64,000 nucleotides of DNA from Pseudomonadota bacterium (GCA_023423895.1 JAFAER010000057.1:1-64000); one strand, 5' to 3'; positions 51,983 through 60,727 are shown, numbered from the stretch's first letter. The notes: generated from the letters alone by a model not told the origin. Translations and numbers: made by a program.

Positions 51983-53230
51983 TCACTCGAAGACGACCGG
52001 CGCCGGCTTCGGGTGTCGATCGTGGTCGCTCGAGCCTCGACCGAGCTGTCCTTGCTGGTTGCCGCCCCAGCACGACACGGCACCGTTCTTCGTCAGAGCG
52101 CAGCTCGAACGGAGGCCGACCGCCACCGAGACGACGTCGGCGAGCGCGTCGACCTTCGTCGGCACGTAGACGCCGATGGGCCGCGTCTGACCGAGCTCAC
52201 CGAGCTCGTTGTTCCCGCCCCAGCAGTACACCGCGCCGTTCGTCATTCGCGCGCACGAATGCGAGCTCGATGCGGCGAGCTGTTGTGGCCACGCGCTCGA
52301 CGGGAACGCCACGAGGGCAGGACCGAGCTCCCTCCGGATGACCCCGGTGCCGAGGAGGACGCCGTCACCCCAGCAATGAACGTCCCCCGCGGTCCCGAGC
52401 GTGCACACGTGCCGTGGCGACGCGACGACATCGGCGACGGGCGGAAGCCCGGGCACGACGTCGGGTGTGTGGTCCACCGTGCTCGTGCCCCGTCCGAGCG
52501 TCCGCACGTCGGATCCCCAGGAGCGCAGCACGCCGGTGGACGAAACGACGAACGCAGCGGCCTGCGCGACCGACGCCCGCGACGCCTTCTCGCCGCCGAT
52601 CTCGATCGTACGACGGCCGGTGCCGAGATCGATGCTGTCGCCCCAGCACACGAGCGCATCATCCCCGTCGATCGCACACGAGACATCGACGCCGGGCACG
52701 GCGCGCCTCGCGATCTTCACCTCGTTGACCCTCTCGATCGAGCGGCGCCGCGGTCCCCAGCAGTCGAGGCCTCCGTCGACGAGCACCGCGCACGTCTCGT
52801 CGGGGCCGGCGTGGATCGACGCAGCCGCGGAGATCCCCTCGACCGCGACCGGGACTCCGATGTTCGCTTTCTCGCCGAGCATCGCAGGATCGCCCCAGCA
52901 GCGAACGGTGCCTCCGGCGACGAGTGCGCAGTAGTGCTCGCGACCTGCGGTGAGCGCAACGACGCAGGGTTCCGCGTCGCACTCGACGGATGCCGCCGAC
53001 CCGTCGTACGGCTCGCGCGCGTCGGCCACGCCGCCGTCCGTGTCGACCCCGGGAGGAGGCAGCGACGCTTCGGGCGATGCATCAGGAGGCGGTTCGAGCG
53101 GCGGTCGCCCGCGCGATGGGTCTTCGCCACACGCGAAGGAGAGCAGCGTCATCGAGGCGCCGAGAAGCATCGAGGCCCAGAACGTTCGTGCTGGCAACGC
53201 ACGGGCGAGGTGTTGCGTCGACGGACTCAT
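51983..53230 (-). CDS. RCC1-repeat lipoprotein (cassette 2, gene 4)
   Basis: 415 residues. ATG 53230 overlaps the preceding stop by four bases. Signal ends LLSFAC. Seven RCC1-like blades: GGTVRCWGDP, GGLDCWGPR, DALVCWGDS, TGVLRSWGSD, AGDVHCWGDG, NGAVYCWGGNNELGELGQ and NGAVSCWGGNQQGQLGRG. The third Cys is replaced by Ser in one blade (RSWG). Paralogue of 27995-29494 and shorter by about 85 residues. The gap to the IgGFc gene is 26 bases here against 116 in cassette 1. Confidence 0.88.
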   Translation of the reverse strand: MSPSTQHLARALPARTFWASMLLGASMTLLSFACGEDPSRGRPPLEPPPDASPEASLPPPGVDTDGGVADAREPYDGSAASVECDAEPCVVALTAGREHYCALVAGGTVRCWGDPAMLGEKANIGVPVAVEGISAAASIHAGPDETCAVLVDGGLDCWGPRRRSIERVNEVKIARRAVPGVDVSCAIDGDDALVCWGDSIDLGTGRRTIEIGGEKASRASVAQAAAFVVSSTGVLRSWGSDVRTLGRGTSTVDHTPDVVPGLPPVADVVASPRHVCTLGTAGDVHCWGDGVLLGTGVIRRELGPALVAFPSSAWPQQLAASSSHSCARMTNGAVYCWGGNNELGELGQTRPIGVYVPTKVDALADVVSVAVGLRSSCALTKNGAVSCWGGNQQGQLGRGSSDHDRHPKPAPVVFE

Positions 53231-54534
53231 GGTGCCTCCGAGCGGACCATCGCGATGTCGCGTCCGACGATCCACATCTCACGCTCGCCGGACGACGTCG
53301 TGGTCGCCGCGATCGCATGCAGCTCCTTCAAGAGGAGCTTGTTGTCGACCGAGACGCGCACGAGGTTCCAGGTCGTGCCGTCCCAGTGACGGACGAGCCC
53401 GGGCGAGCCGACCATCCATACGTCGTCGGAGGTGCTCGCCCACAACCGTTCGGGTCGGCCGTACGTGATCGCCCGCTCCAGCGATCGGACGTAGTCGCCT
53501 GCATCGACGGCGATGCTCGCGTCGAGGGTCCCGGCGTTTGCCGGAGCGACGCGCACGACGCCGGCGAAGTTGTTCTGGACCACGTGCGCGAGCTGCGTCC
53601 CGTCGGTCGCGCCCGTGCCGGCGACGAGGATCGCGGAGGTCGAGGGGTTCAGCTCCGGCGCGTGCACCTCGATCCGATCCCAGCTCGGCGATCCGCCGTC
53701 CGATGGATCGCCGTCGCCGCGCCACCGGAGGAGGACGATGGTGGATCGGAAGGAGCCGCCGCACTGACCGTCGGGGCAGTCGACGTTCTCCATGCCGCCG
53801 ATCCAGAGGTCTCCGTTCGTTGCCCAGACGTCGCCGTGGATCCGCACGCGTCCCGGAATCGGCTCGGGCATGTCGACCTGCTCGAACACGGGAGAGCTCC
53901 CGCTCGACCTGCCGCGGTAGCGGAACACGCTGCGCGGGGTGATCGCCCACACGTCCGTCGATGAGGTGCCCCACACGCGCAAGACGACCGTTGCGTCGTC
54001 GAAGGGGACGGCCTCGAACGTCGTCTTCGAGCCGCTCTTCGTCCCGTGCAGCAGGACTCCGCGCTCGCCGCCGATCCACAGCTCACCGTCGCCGACGCCC
54101 CAGATCGAGAGGAGCGGGCTTCCTGCGTCGAACGCGATGCGCCACGCGCCGTTCGTCCACTCGAGCACGTGCCCCGTGATCGTGACCGCCCACGCCGTTC
54201 GATCGGGGAAGACCCAGACGTCGCGCACGTCCAGCGCCGGCATGTCCGGGTCGAGAACGCCGGCCTCGATGAGCTCCTCGGTCGGAAGCACGGTACGGCA
54301 CCAGCCATCGGCGCTGCACTTCGGCTTCGCATCGCCATCGAGCGCAGCATCCACCGACCCGTCGGATGCGGAAGCATCCCCTTCGCCGTCCGTCGGATCC
54401 GCATCTCGTGAGCCGGAGTCGATCTCTTCGTCGTCCTTCGGTCGTTCGTCGCCAGCAGCACAGCCACCGAGGCTTCGCGCCCCGAGCGCGATCATGCTGA
54501 CGACGCCGAGCACGAGACGCCAACCGCGTGTCAC
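53227..54534 (-). CDS. 'DVW' propeller-like lipoprotein B (cassette 2, gene 3)
   Basis: 435 residues. GTG 54534 overlaps the upstream stop (GTGA), and its own stop overlaps the RCC1 start (ATGA). Signal with SLGGC. Asp/Gly linker, then the same KCSADGWCRTVLP motif as its paralogue (CSYHGFCPTALP at 29491-30711). Propeller-like repeats are more diverged than in the A protein (AWAVTITGHVLEW, SIWGVGDGELWIGGERGVLL, RVWGTSSTDVWAITPRSV, LWASTSDDVWMVGSPGLVRH). C-terminal KELHAIAATTTSSGEREMWI suggests a final blade. Confidence 0.84.
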   Translation of the reverse strand: MTRGWRLVLGVVSMIALGARSLGGCAAGDERPKDDEEIDSGSRDADPTDGEGDASASDGSVDAALDGDAKPKCSADGWCRTVLPTEELIEAGVLDPDMPALDVRDVWVFPDRTAWAVTITGHVLEWTNGAWRIAFDAGSPLLSIWGVGDGELWIGGERGVLLHGTKSGSKTTFEAVPFDDATVVLRVWGTSSTDVWAITPRSVFRYRGRSSGSSPVFEQVDMPEPIPGRVRIHGDVWATNGDLWIGGMENVDCPDGQCGGSFRSTIVLLRWRGDGDPSDGGSPSWDRIEVHAPELNPSTSAILVAGTGATDGTQLAHVVQNNFAGVVRVAPANAGTLDASIAVDAGDYVRSLERAITYGRPERLWASTSDDVWMVGSPGLVRHWDGTTWNLVRVSVDNKLLLKELHAIAATTTSSGEREMWIVGRDIAMVRSEAP

Positions 54535-55718
54535 AGCTCCCTCCGACTGTTCTTGGTCCGATGCAGGAGCACATCGTCACCGACGACCCAGACGTCGTCG
54601 GGCCCCGCGCCCCAGATGCCGTAGAGGTTCGGCAGTGGATCGATCCCGAGCTCCAGGTCGACGACCTTCCACGCCGTGCCGTCGTAGTGCACCGCGATGC
54701 CGTGCTCGCCGACCGCCCAGATGTCGGACGGGCCCGAGCCCCAGATCGCGTGCAGGTTCGCCTTCGTCGGGCTCTCGACGAAGTGGAAGCTGTCCGATGC
54801 GCTCGTGTGGTGGCGGATCGTCCCGTCCTGCCCCACCGCCCACACGTCGCCCCGACCTGCGCCCCACACCGCGGTGAGGTCCGCGCTCGTCCGCGAGTTG
54901 TGCTGCACCCACGTTCCGCTCGCGGGTCGGTAGGTGAACGCCTGGCCTCCGTAGCCGACCGCCCAGATGTCGTCGCGCGCCGAGCCCCAGAGCGCGCGGA
55001 GCGACGGCTGGATGCTCCAGCCATGCGCGTCCTCGGCGGGGACCGTCTGCCAGACCGTCTCGCCGCTGAAGATCGTCGTCTTCGTCCAGATGCTGCCCGG
55101 TTCGCCGAAGCGTTGGCTGGCCGTGCCGACGAGCCACACGTCCTCGGCGCTGCTTCCCCAGATCGACCACACGCGGCCGAAGTTCTGGGCCCACTCGTTC
55201 CACGTGCTGCCCGTGACGATGTCCCACGAGACGCCGCCGTCGACCTCGTCACGTGCATGCCTCGGCACGCGCGATGAAGTGACCCAGACATCACCCGGCC
55301 CCCTGCCCCAGACGCCGTAGAAGATCTCGTCGGTGCCGGAGGGCACGACCTGGAACGTCGAGCCGTCACCATGGAGGATGGTGCCTCGCGTACCGACGGC
55401 CCAGACGTCGTTCGCGGACGAGCCCCAGATGGCATTGAGCGTCACCAGCGGTGGGATCGGCGCGGCGACCGGACAGAACGCGATCTGCGAGCAGTCGATG
55501 GGCGCAGGCGACGCATCGGCATCGCCATCGACTCCGGCCTCCTCCGGACCGCCTTCTCCTTCGAGGCCTGGCAGCGGGTGCGTCGCGTCCGGTTCGTCGT
55601 TCGTCCCTGGCTCGCTCTCCGCGCACGCAGCAACGGAGAGCCCCGAGACGGCGACCGCCGCTCCGGCCGCGAGCACGAGCCCGCGCCGGAAGGAGACGAG
55701 GGCAAGCAGCGGCCTCAC
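54531..55718 (-). CDS. 'DVW' propeller-like lipoprotein A (cassette 2, gene 2)
   Basis: 395 residues from GTG 55718, which overlaps the stop of the Cys-rich gene (GTGA). Signal ends SVAAC. Motif DCSQIAFCPVAAP precedes the repeats: AIWGSSANDVWAVGTRG, GVWGRGPGDVWVTSS, SIWGSSAEDVWLVGTA, ALWGSARDDIWAVGYGG, AVWGAGRGDVWAVGQDG, AIWGSGPSDIWAVGEHG and GIWGAGPDDVWVVGDD, seven units giving a seven-bladed propeller. Highly similar in layout to 30708-31898; the last unit in both ends about ten residues from the C-terminus. Confidence 0.87.
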   Translation of the reverse strand: MRPLLALVSFRRGLVLAAGAAVAVSGLSVAACAESEPGTNDEPDATHPLPGLEGEGGPEEAGVDGDADASPAPIDCSQIAFCPVAAPIPPLVTLNAIWGSSANDVWAVGTRGTILHGDGSTFQVVPSGTDEIFYGVWGRGPGDVWVTSSRVPRHARDEVDGGVSWDIVTGSTWNEWAQNFGRVWSIWGSSAEDVWLVGTASQRFGEPGSIWTKTTIFSGETVWQTVPAEDAHGWSIQPSLRALWGSARDDIWAVGYGGQAFTYRPASGTWVQHNSRTSADLTAVWGAGRGDVWAVGQDGTIRHHTSASDSFHFVESPTKANLHAIWGSGPSDIWAVGEHGIAVHYDGTAWKVVDLELGIDPLPNLYGIWGAGPDDVWVVGDDVLLHRTKNSRREL

Positions 55719-56938
55719 TTGGTCTCTCCGGGCTCGCACTCGCGCATCACGCAGGCGCCGTTGACGCAGGGCTGTCCGGGAGCGCACGCGTGGCCGCACG
55801 CACCGCAGCTACGAGGATCTTTCGAGAGCTCGGTCTCGCAGCCGTCGTCGAGGCGATCGTTGCAGTCCGCAAATCCCGCTCTGCATGTGTAGCCGCAATG
55901 GCCGCGGCGGCAGGTCGTATCGCCCTTCTCTACGTTCTCGAGGACACGGACGGGATCCGGACAGCCGAAACCGCACGAGCCACAGTTGGTCGGATCGTTC
56001 TCGAGGTCCTTGCAGCTCCGGTTGTCGCAGAGCGTCTGGCCCGCCTTACACCAGCAATCGATGCTCTCGAGGGCAAGGCATTGCGTTCCAGGACTGCACT
56101 TCTTCCCGCACGCCCCGCAGTTGTTCGGGTCGAGGCGTCCGTGCTCGTCGAACGCCAGCAGGTTGACCTCGCAGCCGTCGTCGAGCTTCCCGTTGCAGTC
56201 GTTCCACTCGGTGTCGCGAGTGTCACATTTCAGCTCACCGCACACGCCGCCTACGCAGCCTCGATACATGTGTGGTGGAACCGCGCCGGCGTCCGCGTCG
56301 TCGGTGCAGACGACGCCGCAGTCACCGCAGTTGCGGTCGTCGGCGTCCGGGTTCACGCACGCCCCTCCACACTCGATCCGCCCCGGAGGGCAGCCGCAGC
56401 TCCCTTGGCGGCACTGGACGCCCGGCGCACACGCGTGTCCGCAGGCCCCGCAGTTGTTCGGGTCGCTCACGACGTTCGCTTCGCAGCCGTCGTCGATCAC
56501 GCCGTTGCAATCGAGGAACCCCGGTCGGCAGAGCGCCTCGCACTCGCCGTTCACGCAGGACATGTACATGTGGAGCGCGTCGGGGACGTCTCCGCATGCG
56601 TTTCCGCACGCGCCGCAGTGGTCGAGACTCTTCGAGAGGTCGGTCGCGCAGCGAAACTCCGGAAGCACTCCACGGTCCGGGCACGTCGCCAGAGGCACGG
56701 GGCACTCCAGCGAGATGCACATCAGGAGCGTCTCGTCGGGCGGAAGGGAAACATCTTCCCCAACCGCGCCGTCGGCGACGGCGAGCACGCCGGGGTCCGG
56801 GCTACCGCCGTCGGCGGCTTCGACTTCCCGACGATCGCCCGCGCACGCGAACACGACGAGCGTACAAGCTGCTGCCGCGCCGAAGAGCCCCGCGCGAGGC
56901 GCGAGAACGCGTAGCACGCGCATCAGACGTTCTGTCAC
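55715..56938 (-). CDS. Cysteine-rich repeat lipoprotein (cassette 2, gene 1)
   Basis: 407 residues from GTG 56938 (AGAGGGG about eight bases upstream); ATG 56923 and ATG 56956 are alternatives. Signal ends VVFAC. About 44 cysteines in repeats HCGACGNAC, NNCGACGHACAPG, RNCGDCGVVC, TNCGSCGFGC and SCGACGHACAPG, alternating with DCNGVIDDGCEA-type units. The C-terminal block PGQPCVNGACVMREC matches its paralogue's AGQPCIDGVCLMKEC. First gene of cassette 2. Its stop overlaps the next start. Confidence 0.87.
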   Translation of the reverse strand: MTERLMRVLRVLAPRAGLFGAAAACTLVVFACAGDRREVEAADGGSPDPGVLAVADGAVGEDVSLPPDETLLMCISLECPVPLATCPDRGVLPEFRCATDLSKSLDHCGACGNACGDVPDALHMYMSCVNGECEALCRPGFLDCNGVIDDGCEANVVSDPNNCGACGHACAPGVQCRQGSCGCPPGRIECGGACVNPDADDRNCGDCGVVCTDDADAGAVPPHMYRGCVGGVCGELKCDTRDTEWNDCNGKLDDGCEVNLLAFDEHGRLDPNNCGACGKKCSPGTQCLALESIDCWCKAGQTLCDNRSCKDLENDPTNCGSCGFGCPDPVRVLENVEKGDTTCRRGHCGYTCRAGFADCNDRLDDGCETELSKDPRSCGACGHACAPGQPCVNGACVMRECEPGETK

Positions 56939-57022
56939 AGGACACCCCTCTCGCATGCGGGGCGGATCTCCGCCGGCACGTGGACGCCGCCACGCGGAAT
57001 GCCTGATCCCGGCAACGCCACG

Positions 57023-57039
57023 GATTGATCAGGTCAATC
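57023..57039. promoter_or_regulatory. Candidate operator upstream of cassette 2
   Basis: GATTGA and TCAATC separated by five bases, perfect arms, in a locally AT-richer patch. Position fits a regulator site for the five-gene cassette. No equivalent was seen upstream of cassette 1. Confidence 0.4.
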
Positions 57040-57159
57040 GCGGAATTCGATCGAAGCCGAACGACGCTCGAGCGCGTCGGCCTCGACCTGATGCGATGCG
57101 TTCGACGCGGCGCGTGCCGATGTCCCCAGCGCGGCGGCGGCAGCCGGAGCCGTTTCTAT

Positions 57160-57195
57160 CGCCGCGATCTCCGGTGCGAGGCCGAGATCGCGGCG
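57160..57195. terminator. 12-bp perfect inverted repeat after the collagen-like gene
   Basis: CGCCGCGATCTC (57160-57171) and GAGATCGCGGCG (57184-57195) around a 12-base spacer, 56 bases past the stop of the collagen-like gene (57251, minus strand). It would make a stable terminator hairpin; an operator is the alternative, given its distance to cassette 2. Confidence 0.55.
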
Positions 57196-57250
57196 GACGA
57201 ATGATGGACGTTCGCGCGCGCGGCACTCGCCACGGCGCGAGCGTCCCACG

Positions 57251-58564
57251 TCAGAGAAGAAGGTTCTCCGGGTTTGGCGTGGTGGTCTGGAACGAATAGC
57301 CAACGGAGCCGGCTTGCGCCGGAGCAGGAGAGGCGAGGGAGCCTGACCCTCCGTCGCCGCCGTTGCCGCCGCACGCGCCTCCGCCGCCGCCGGCCGAGAC
57401 CACCTGGCTCGCCCCGGTCGGATTGGCAGTCGCGCCCGCCGCTCCGGCGCTCACGTCGATGGTTCCTTGCACGACGGGTGTCGTGCTCGACAGGAGGTGA
57501 ACGATGCCGCCGCCGCCGCCGCCACCTCCGCCCTTGCCCGCGCCGCCGGCATTGTTCCCATCGCCACCTCGAGCGCCGACAGCGCGCACGGCACCGCCGG
57601 CGTTGATCGTGACCGCCGCTTTGCCGACGATGACGAGGACGCCTCCCGCACCGCCGCCGCCGCCGGGCAAGTTGCCGATCGTAGCCCCGCTGCCTCCCGA
57701 ATCGCCGTTCGCGTTGATCGCGCCGCCGCCCATCACGCGGAAGGTGCCTTGAACCGCGAATACAGCGGAGCCGCCGCCCGCTCCGAAGTTGACGCCGGTG
57801 GCTTTGGCGCCTGCGCCTCCGCCTTTGACACCGGGCTCGAAGAGCTGCGCTGCCGTCAATGGGTAGACTCCGATCCCGCCCGTCGGCTCACCCGCAGGGG
57901 CGCGCGACACTCCTGGGTCTGGGAATCCCGCGCCGTTGTCCAGACTGGAAGGAGCAACGATGATTGTCCCGAGCGTAGTGACGGTGAAATCACCGGTCGC
58001 ACGGATGGTGACGCCACTCGGCACGATGAGCGTGCTCGAGATATTCACGTTCGTGAACTGGAGCGCCTGCCGTCCCGCCGCGACGAGCGAGTTGTAGCCA
58101 CCGGCGGTAGTCAGGTCCAAGAACGAATTCACTGAGAATGCACCGCTCGAGCCGTCGCCGAAGACGCCGCTCGCGCCGCTCGGTCCCTGCGGGCCCTGTG
58201 GACCTTGCGGTCCCTGCGAGCCCGGCGCGCCTGCCGGACCTTGAGCGCCGGGATCTCCGTCCGGTCCTTGTGATCCCGCAGGCCCCTCCGGACCGGCAGC
58301 GCCTGGCTCACCCGGAGCACCGTCGGCGCCCGCTGCGCCGGCAGGCCCCTGCGGGCCCGCGGGACCAGCAGGCCCTGGTGCACTCGTCGCGTCCCCCTCA
58401 GGCCCCTGCGGGCCCGACGGGCCTTGTGCGCCCGCTGGCCCTTCTGGACCTGCGGGCCCTTCAGGACCTTCACCACATGCGGCGGTGAGCAAGAAGGCCA
58501 TCGTCGGCAGCACGCTGAGGACGCTCGTCCAGCGTGCAGAGAATCGCGAACGCACACTCGTCAT
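57251..58564 (-). CDS. Collagen-like, glycine-rich surface lipoprotein
   Basis: 437 residues from ATG 58564, with GGAGGAGAG about eight bases upstream; ATG 58582 precedes that site. Signal ends LLTAAC. Residues about 32-130 are uninterrupted Gly-x-y triplets (EGPEGPAGPEGPAGAQGPSG...), typical of bacterial collagen-like proteins that trimerise. Then a strand-rich part (LQFTNVNISSTLIVPSGVTI, RATGDFTVTTLGTIIV) and a long Gly-rich beta region (GGGAINANGDSGGSGATIG, GKGGGGGGGGGIVHL, SAGGGGGACGGNGGDG) with two Cys. Likely a trimeric surface fibre. Its Gly-Pro-Ala part resembles the start of the frameshifted protein at 14320. Confidence 0.88.
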   Translation of the reverse strand: MTSVRSRFSARWTSVLSVLPTMAFLLTAACGEGPEGPAGPEGPAGAQGPSGPQGPEGDATSAPGPAGPAGPQGPAGAAGADGAPGEPGAAGPEGPAGSQGPDGDPGAQGPAGAPGSQGPQGPQGPQGPSGASGVFGDGSSGAFSVNSFLDLTTAGGYNSLVAAGRQALQFTNVNISSTLIVPSGVTIRATGDFTVTTLGTIIVAPSSLDNGAGFPDPGVSRAPAGEPTGGIGVYPLTAAQLFEPGVKGGGAGAKATGVNFGAGGGSAVFAVQGTFRVMGGGAINANGDSGGSGATIGNLPGGGGGAGGVLVIVGKAAVTINAGGAVRAVGARGGDGNNAGGAGKGGGGGGGGGIVHLLSSTTPVVQGTIDVSAGAAGATANPTGASQVVSAGGGGGACGGNGGDGGSGSLASPAPAQAGSVGYSFQTTTPNPENLLL

Positions 58565-58861
58565 CGGGGATCTCTCCTCCATCACGGAGCACGGCTGGTG
58601 CTCCCGGTCCGGTCTGTGGGTCGGCATCGGCATCCTGATCCCCCCGCGCACGCGGGCAATCGCACGCCGAGCACTCGCCAGCGTCACTTGACGCAGAGTG
58701 GATCGTCAAGCGCTCCCAGCGAACGCGCGTTTTGATCAGTCGAATTGGAGCACCTCGCCTGTCGGACGGACCGACGCGGGATCGGACGGGCTCAGCGGGA
58801 TCGGGCGGGGTGTTCCATCATGTCAATGGCACCTTGCCGGCGCGTCCATAGAGTGCGCCGC

Positions 58862-59146
58862 ATGCAACGAACCGTATCCGCCTTGCGTGCTCTCCTCGCG
58901 GCTCTCGGCGCCGCGGCCTTCGTCGCCTGTACGTCGAGCGTCGCCCCCGGCGGGGCGCCTCCGGTCGACCCTGCGACGGATGCTCAGGAGGGTGTCCCGA
59001 GCACACCGGTCGAGGCGGCGACCGACACATCCGCGCGCAGCTCCGCGCCACCTGAATCGACGCCGAAGCCAGCGCCCCGCGCGCGACTTCATTCGGGGCA
59101 CGAGGTCGCGACGCGCGCCGCCGCTCGAGCTGTCATGAGTCGGTGA
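58862..59146 (+). CDS. Small lipoprotein (94 aa)
   Basis: ATG 58862 opens a lipoprotein signal (MQRTVSALRALLAALGAAAF, then VAC). The mature part is a low-complexity Pro/Ala/Thr/Ser chain (PPVDPATDAQEGVPSTPVEA) with a basic end. No ribosome site is obvious and there is no known family. It is convergent with gdhA (18-base gap). Confidence 0.55.
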   Translation: MQRTVSALRALLAALGAAAFVACTSSVAPGGAPPVDPATDAQEGVPSTPVEAATDTSARSSAPPESTPKPAPRARLHSGHEVATRAAARAVMSR

Positions 59147-59164
59147 CACCCCGCATGGGCACCT

Positions 59165-60529
59165 TCAGATGATCCCCTGCGACATCATCGCCCGCGCGAC
59201 GCGCAGGAAACCCGCCACGTTCGCTCCGACCACGTAGTTGCCGGGAGCCCCGAGCTCGGCGGCGGTCTCCCAGCAACACCGGTGGATGTATTTCATGATG
59301 TCCGCCAGCCGCCTCTCGGTGTGCTCGAACGTCCATCGATCGCGGCATGCGTTCTGCTGCATCTCGAGCACACTCGTGGCGACGCCACCGGCGTTGGCCG
59401 CCTTGCCCGGGCCGAACGCGATCTTTGCCTTCATGAACACCTTGATGCCCTCCGGCGTCGTCGGCATGTTCGCGCCTTCTGCGACCGCTCTGCAGCCGTT
59501 GCGAGCGAGGAGCTTCGCGTCGTCCGCATCGAGCTCGTTGTGCGTTGCGGACGGGATCGCCACGTCACAGGGCAACGCCCAAACGTTCCCGCCCTCGACG
59601 TAGCGGGCCGAGCGCCGGATCGCGACATAGTCGCGGATGCGGCGACGCTCGACCTCCTTCAGCTGCTTGACGAGCGCGAGGTCGATCCCGTCCTCGTCGT
59701 GGACGTAGCCGTGCGAGTCCGAACAGGCGATCACACGCCCGCCGAGCTGGGCGAGCTTCTCCATCGCGTAGATCGCGACGTTGCCCGCGCCGGAGACGAC
59801 GCATCGTTTCCCTTCGAGCCCCTCCCCTCGCATCTCGAGCATCTCCGCGACGAAGAGCGCCGCACCGTAGCCCGTTGCCTCCCGGCGTACGAGCGAGCCG
59901 CCGTAGGCGAGCCCCTTGCCCGTGAGCACGCCCGCCTCGTACCTCGAGGTGAGGCGCTTGTACTGCCCGAACATGTAGCCGATCTCGCGGCCGCCCACGC
60001 CGATGTCCCCGGCGGGCACGTCCGTGTGCTCGCCGACGTAGCGCCATAGCTCCGTCATGAAGCTCTGGCAGAAGCGCATCACTTCGTCGTCGGACCTTCC
60101 CTTCGGATCGAAATCCGATCCGCCCTTCGCGCCGCCGATCGGCAGTCCCGTGAGCGCGTTCTTCAAGAGCTGCTCGAAGCCGAGGAACTTCACGATGCCG
60201 AGATACACGGATGGGTGGAACCGGATCCCGCCCTTGTACGGGCCGAGCGCGCTGCTGTACTGCACCCGGAAGCCGCGATTGACGTGGACCTCGCCGCGAT
60301 CGTCCTGCCACACGACACGGAAGATGATCTGTCGCTCCGGCTCGCAGATGCGCTCGATGACCTTCCGTTCGCGGAGCTCCGGATGTTTCGCGAGCGCTGG
60401 ACCGAGCGTCTCGAGGACCTCGCGAACGGCCTGGTGAAACTCGGTCTCTCCCGGATTGCGTTTGACGATCTCCCGGCAGACCGATTCCAGCCGCTCGTCG
60501 ATCTTCGGCATCGGCTCATTGTGGCCCAT
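59165..60529 (-). CDS. gdhA: Glutamate dehydrogenase, NADP-type
   Basis: 454 residues, the normal length. Interconverts glutamate and 2-oxoglutarate plus ammonium in the cytoplasm; the long family-I form usually serves ammonia assimilation with NADPH. Substrate and catalytic blocks are intact: GPYKGGIRFHPSV, the catalytic lysine region PIGGAKGGSDFDPKG and GDIGVGGREIGYMFGQYKR. The Rossmann nucleotide-binding motif is VSGAGNVAIYAMEKL, and the C-terminal NAGGVATSVLEMQQNA block is present. ATG 60529 is taken as start; ATG 60511 (MPKIDERLES) is possible. It stands alone. Confidence 0.96.
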   Translation of the reverse strand: MGHNEPMPKIDERLESVCREIVKRNPGETEFHQAVREVLETLGPALAKHPELRERKVIERICEPERQIIFRVVWQDDRGEVHVNRGFRVQYSSALGPYKGGIRFHPSVYLGIVKFLGFEQLLKNALTGLPIGGAKGGSDFDPKGRSDDEVMRFCQSFMTELWRYVGEHTDVPAGDIGVGGREIGYMFGQYKRLTSRYEAGVLTGKGLAYGGSLVRREATGYGAALFVAEMLEMRGEGLEGKRCVVSGAGNVAIYAMEKLAQLGGRVIACSDSHGYVHDEDGIDLALVKQLKEVERRRIRDYVAIRRSARYVEGGNVWALPCDVAIPSATHNELDADDAKLLARNGCRAVAEGANMPTTPEGIKVFMKAKIAFGPGKAANAGGVATSVLEMQQNACRDRWTFEHTERRLADIMKYIHRCCWETAAELGAPGNYVVGANVAGFLRVARAMMSQGII

Positions 60530-60727
60530 CGCGGCGCGAATCGCAGGGCCCGTCGGCCCCCAGAGCTGCTCCGCAGACGGGTGCGGATGCTGACCGCCGA
60601 TCCTGAGGCGCAGATTGGGCCGTAGCTGTGGCTCGGCCGCACGGCCGTGGAGGCACGTCGTCGCGTGATCGAGCGCGCTCCGCTCTCGGTCCGAGCCTAC
60701 GACAGCGCGCTCGAGAAGCGAGCGTGC

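Larger units (their letters stand above)
56939..57250. other. 312-bp intergenic region with two inverted repeats upstream of cassette 2
   Basis: No gene. Holds a 6-bp perfect inverted repeat GATTGA-TCAGG-TCAATC (57023-57039), about 85 bases upstream of the cassette's first start codon, and a 12-bp perfect inverted repeat at 57160-57195. The cassette-2 promoter must lie here or cassette 2 is read from the collagen-like gene. Confidence 0.6.

Noticed and set aside
52013..53389. 458-codon plus-strand frame opposite cassette 2
   Set aside because: Antisense shadow of the RCC1 and DVW-B genes with Arg/His/Asp-rich composition.
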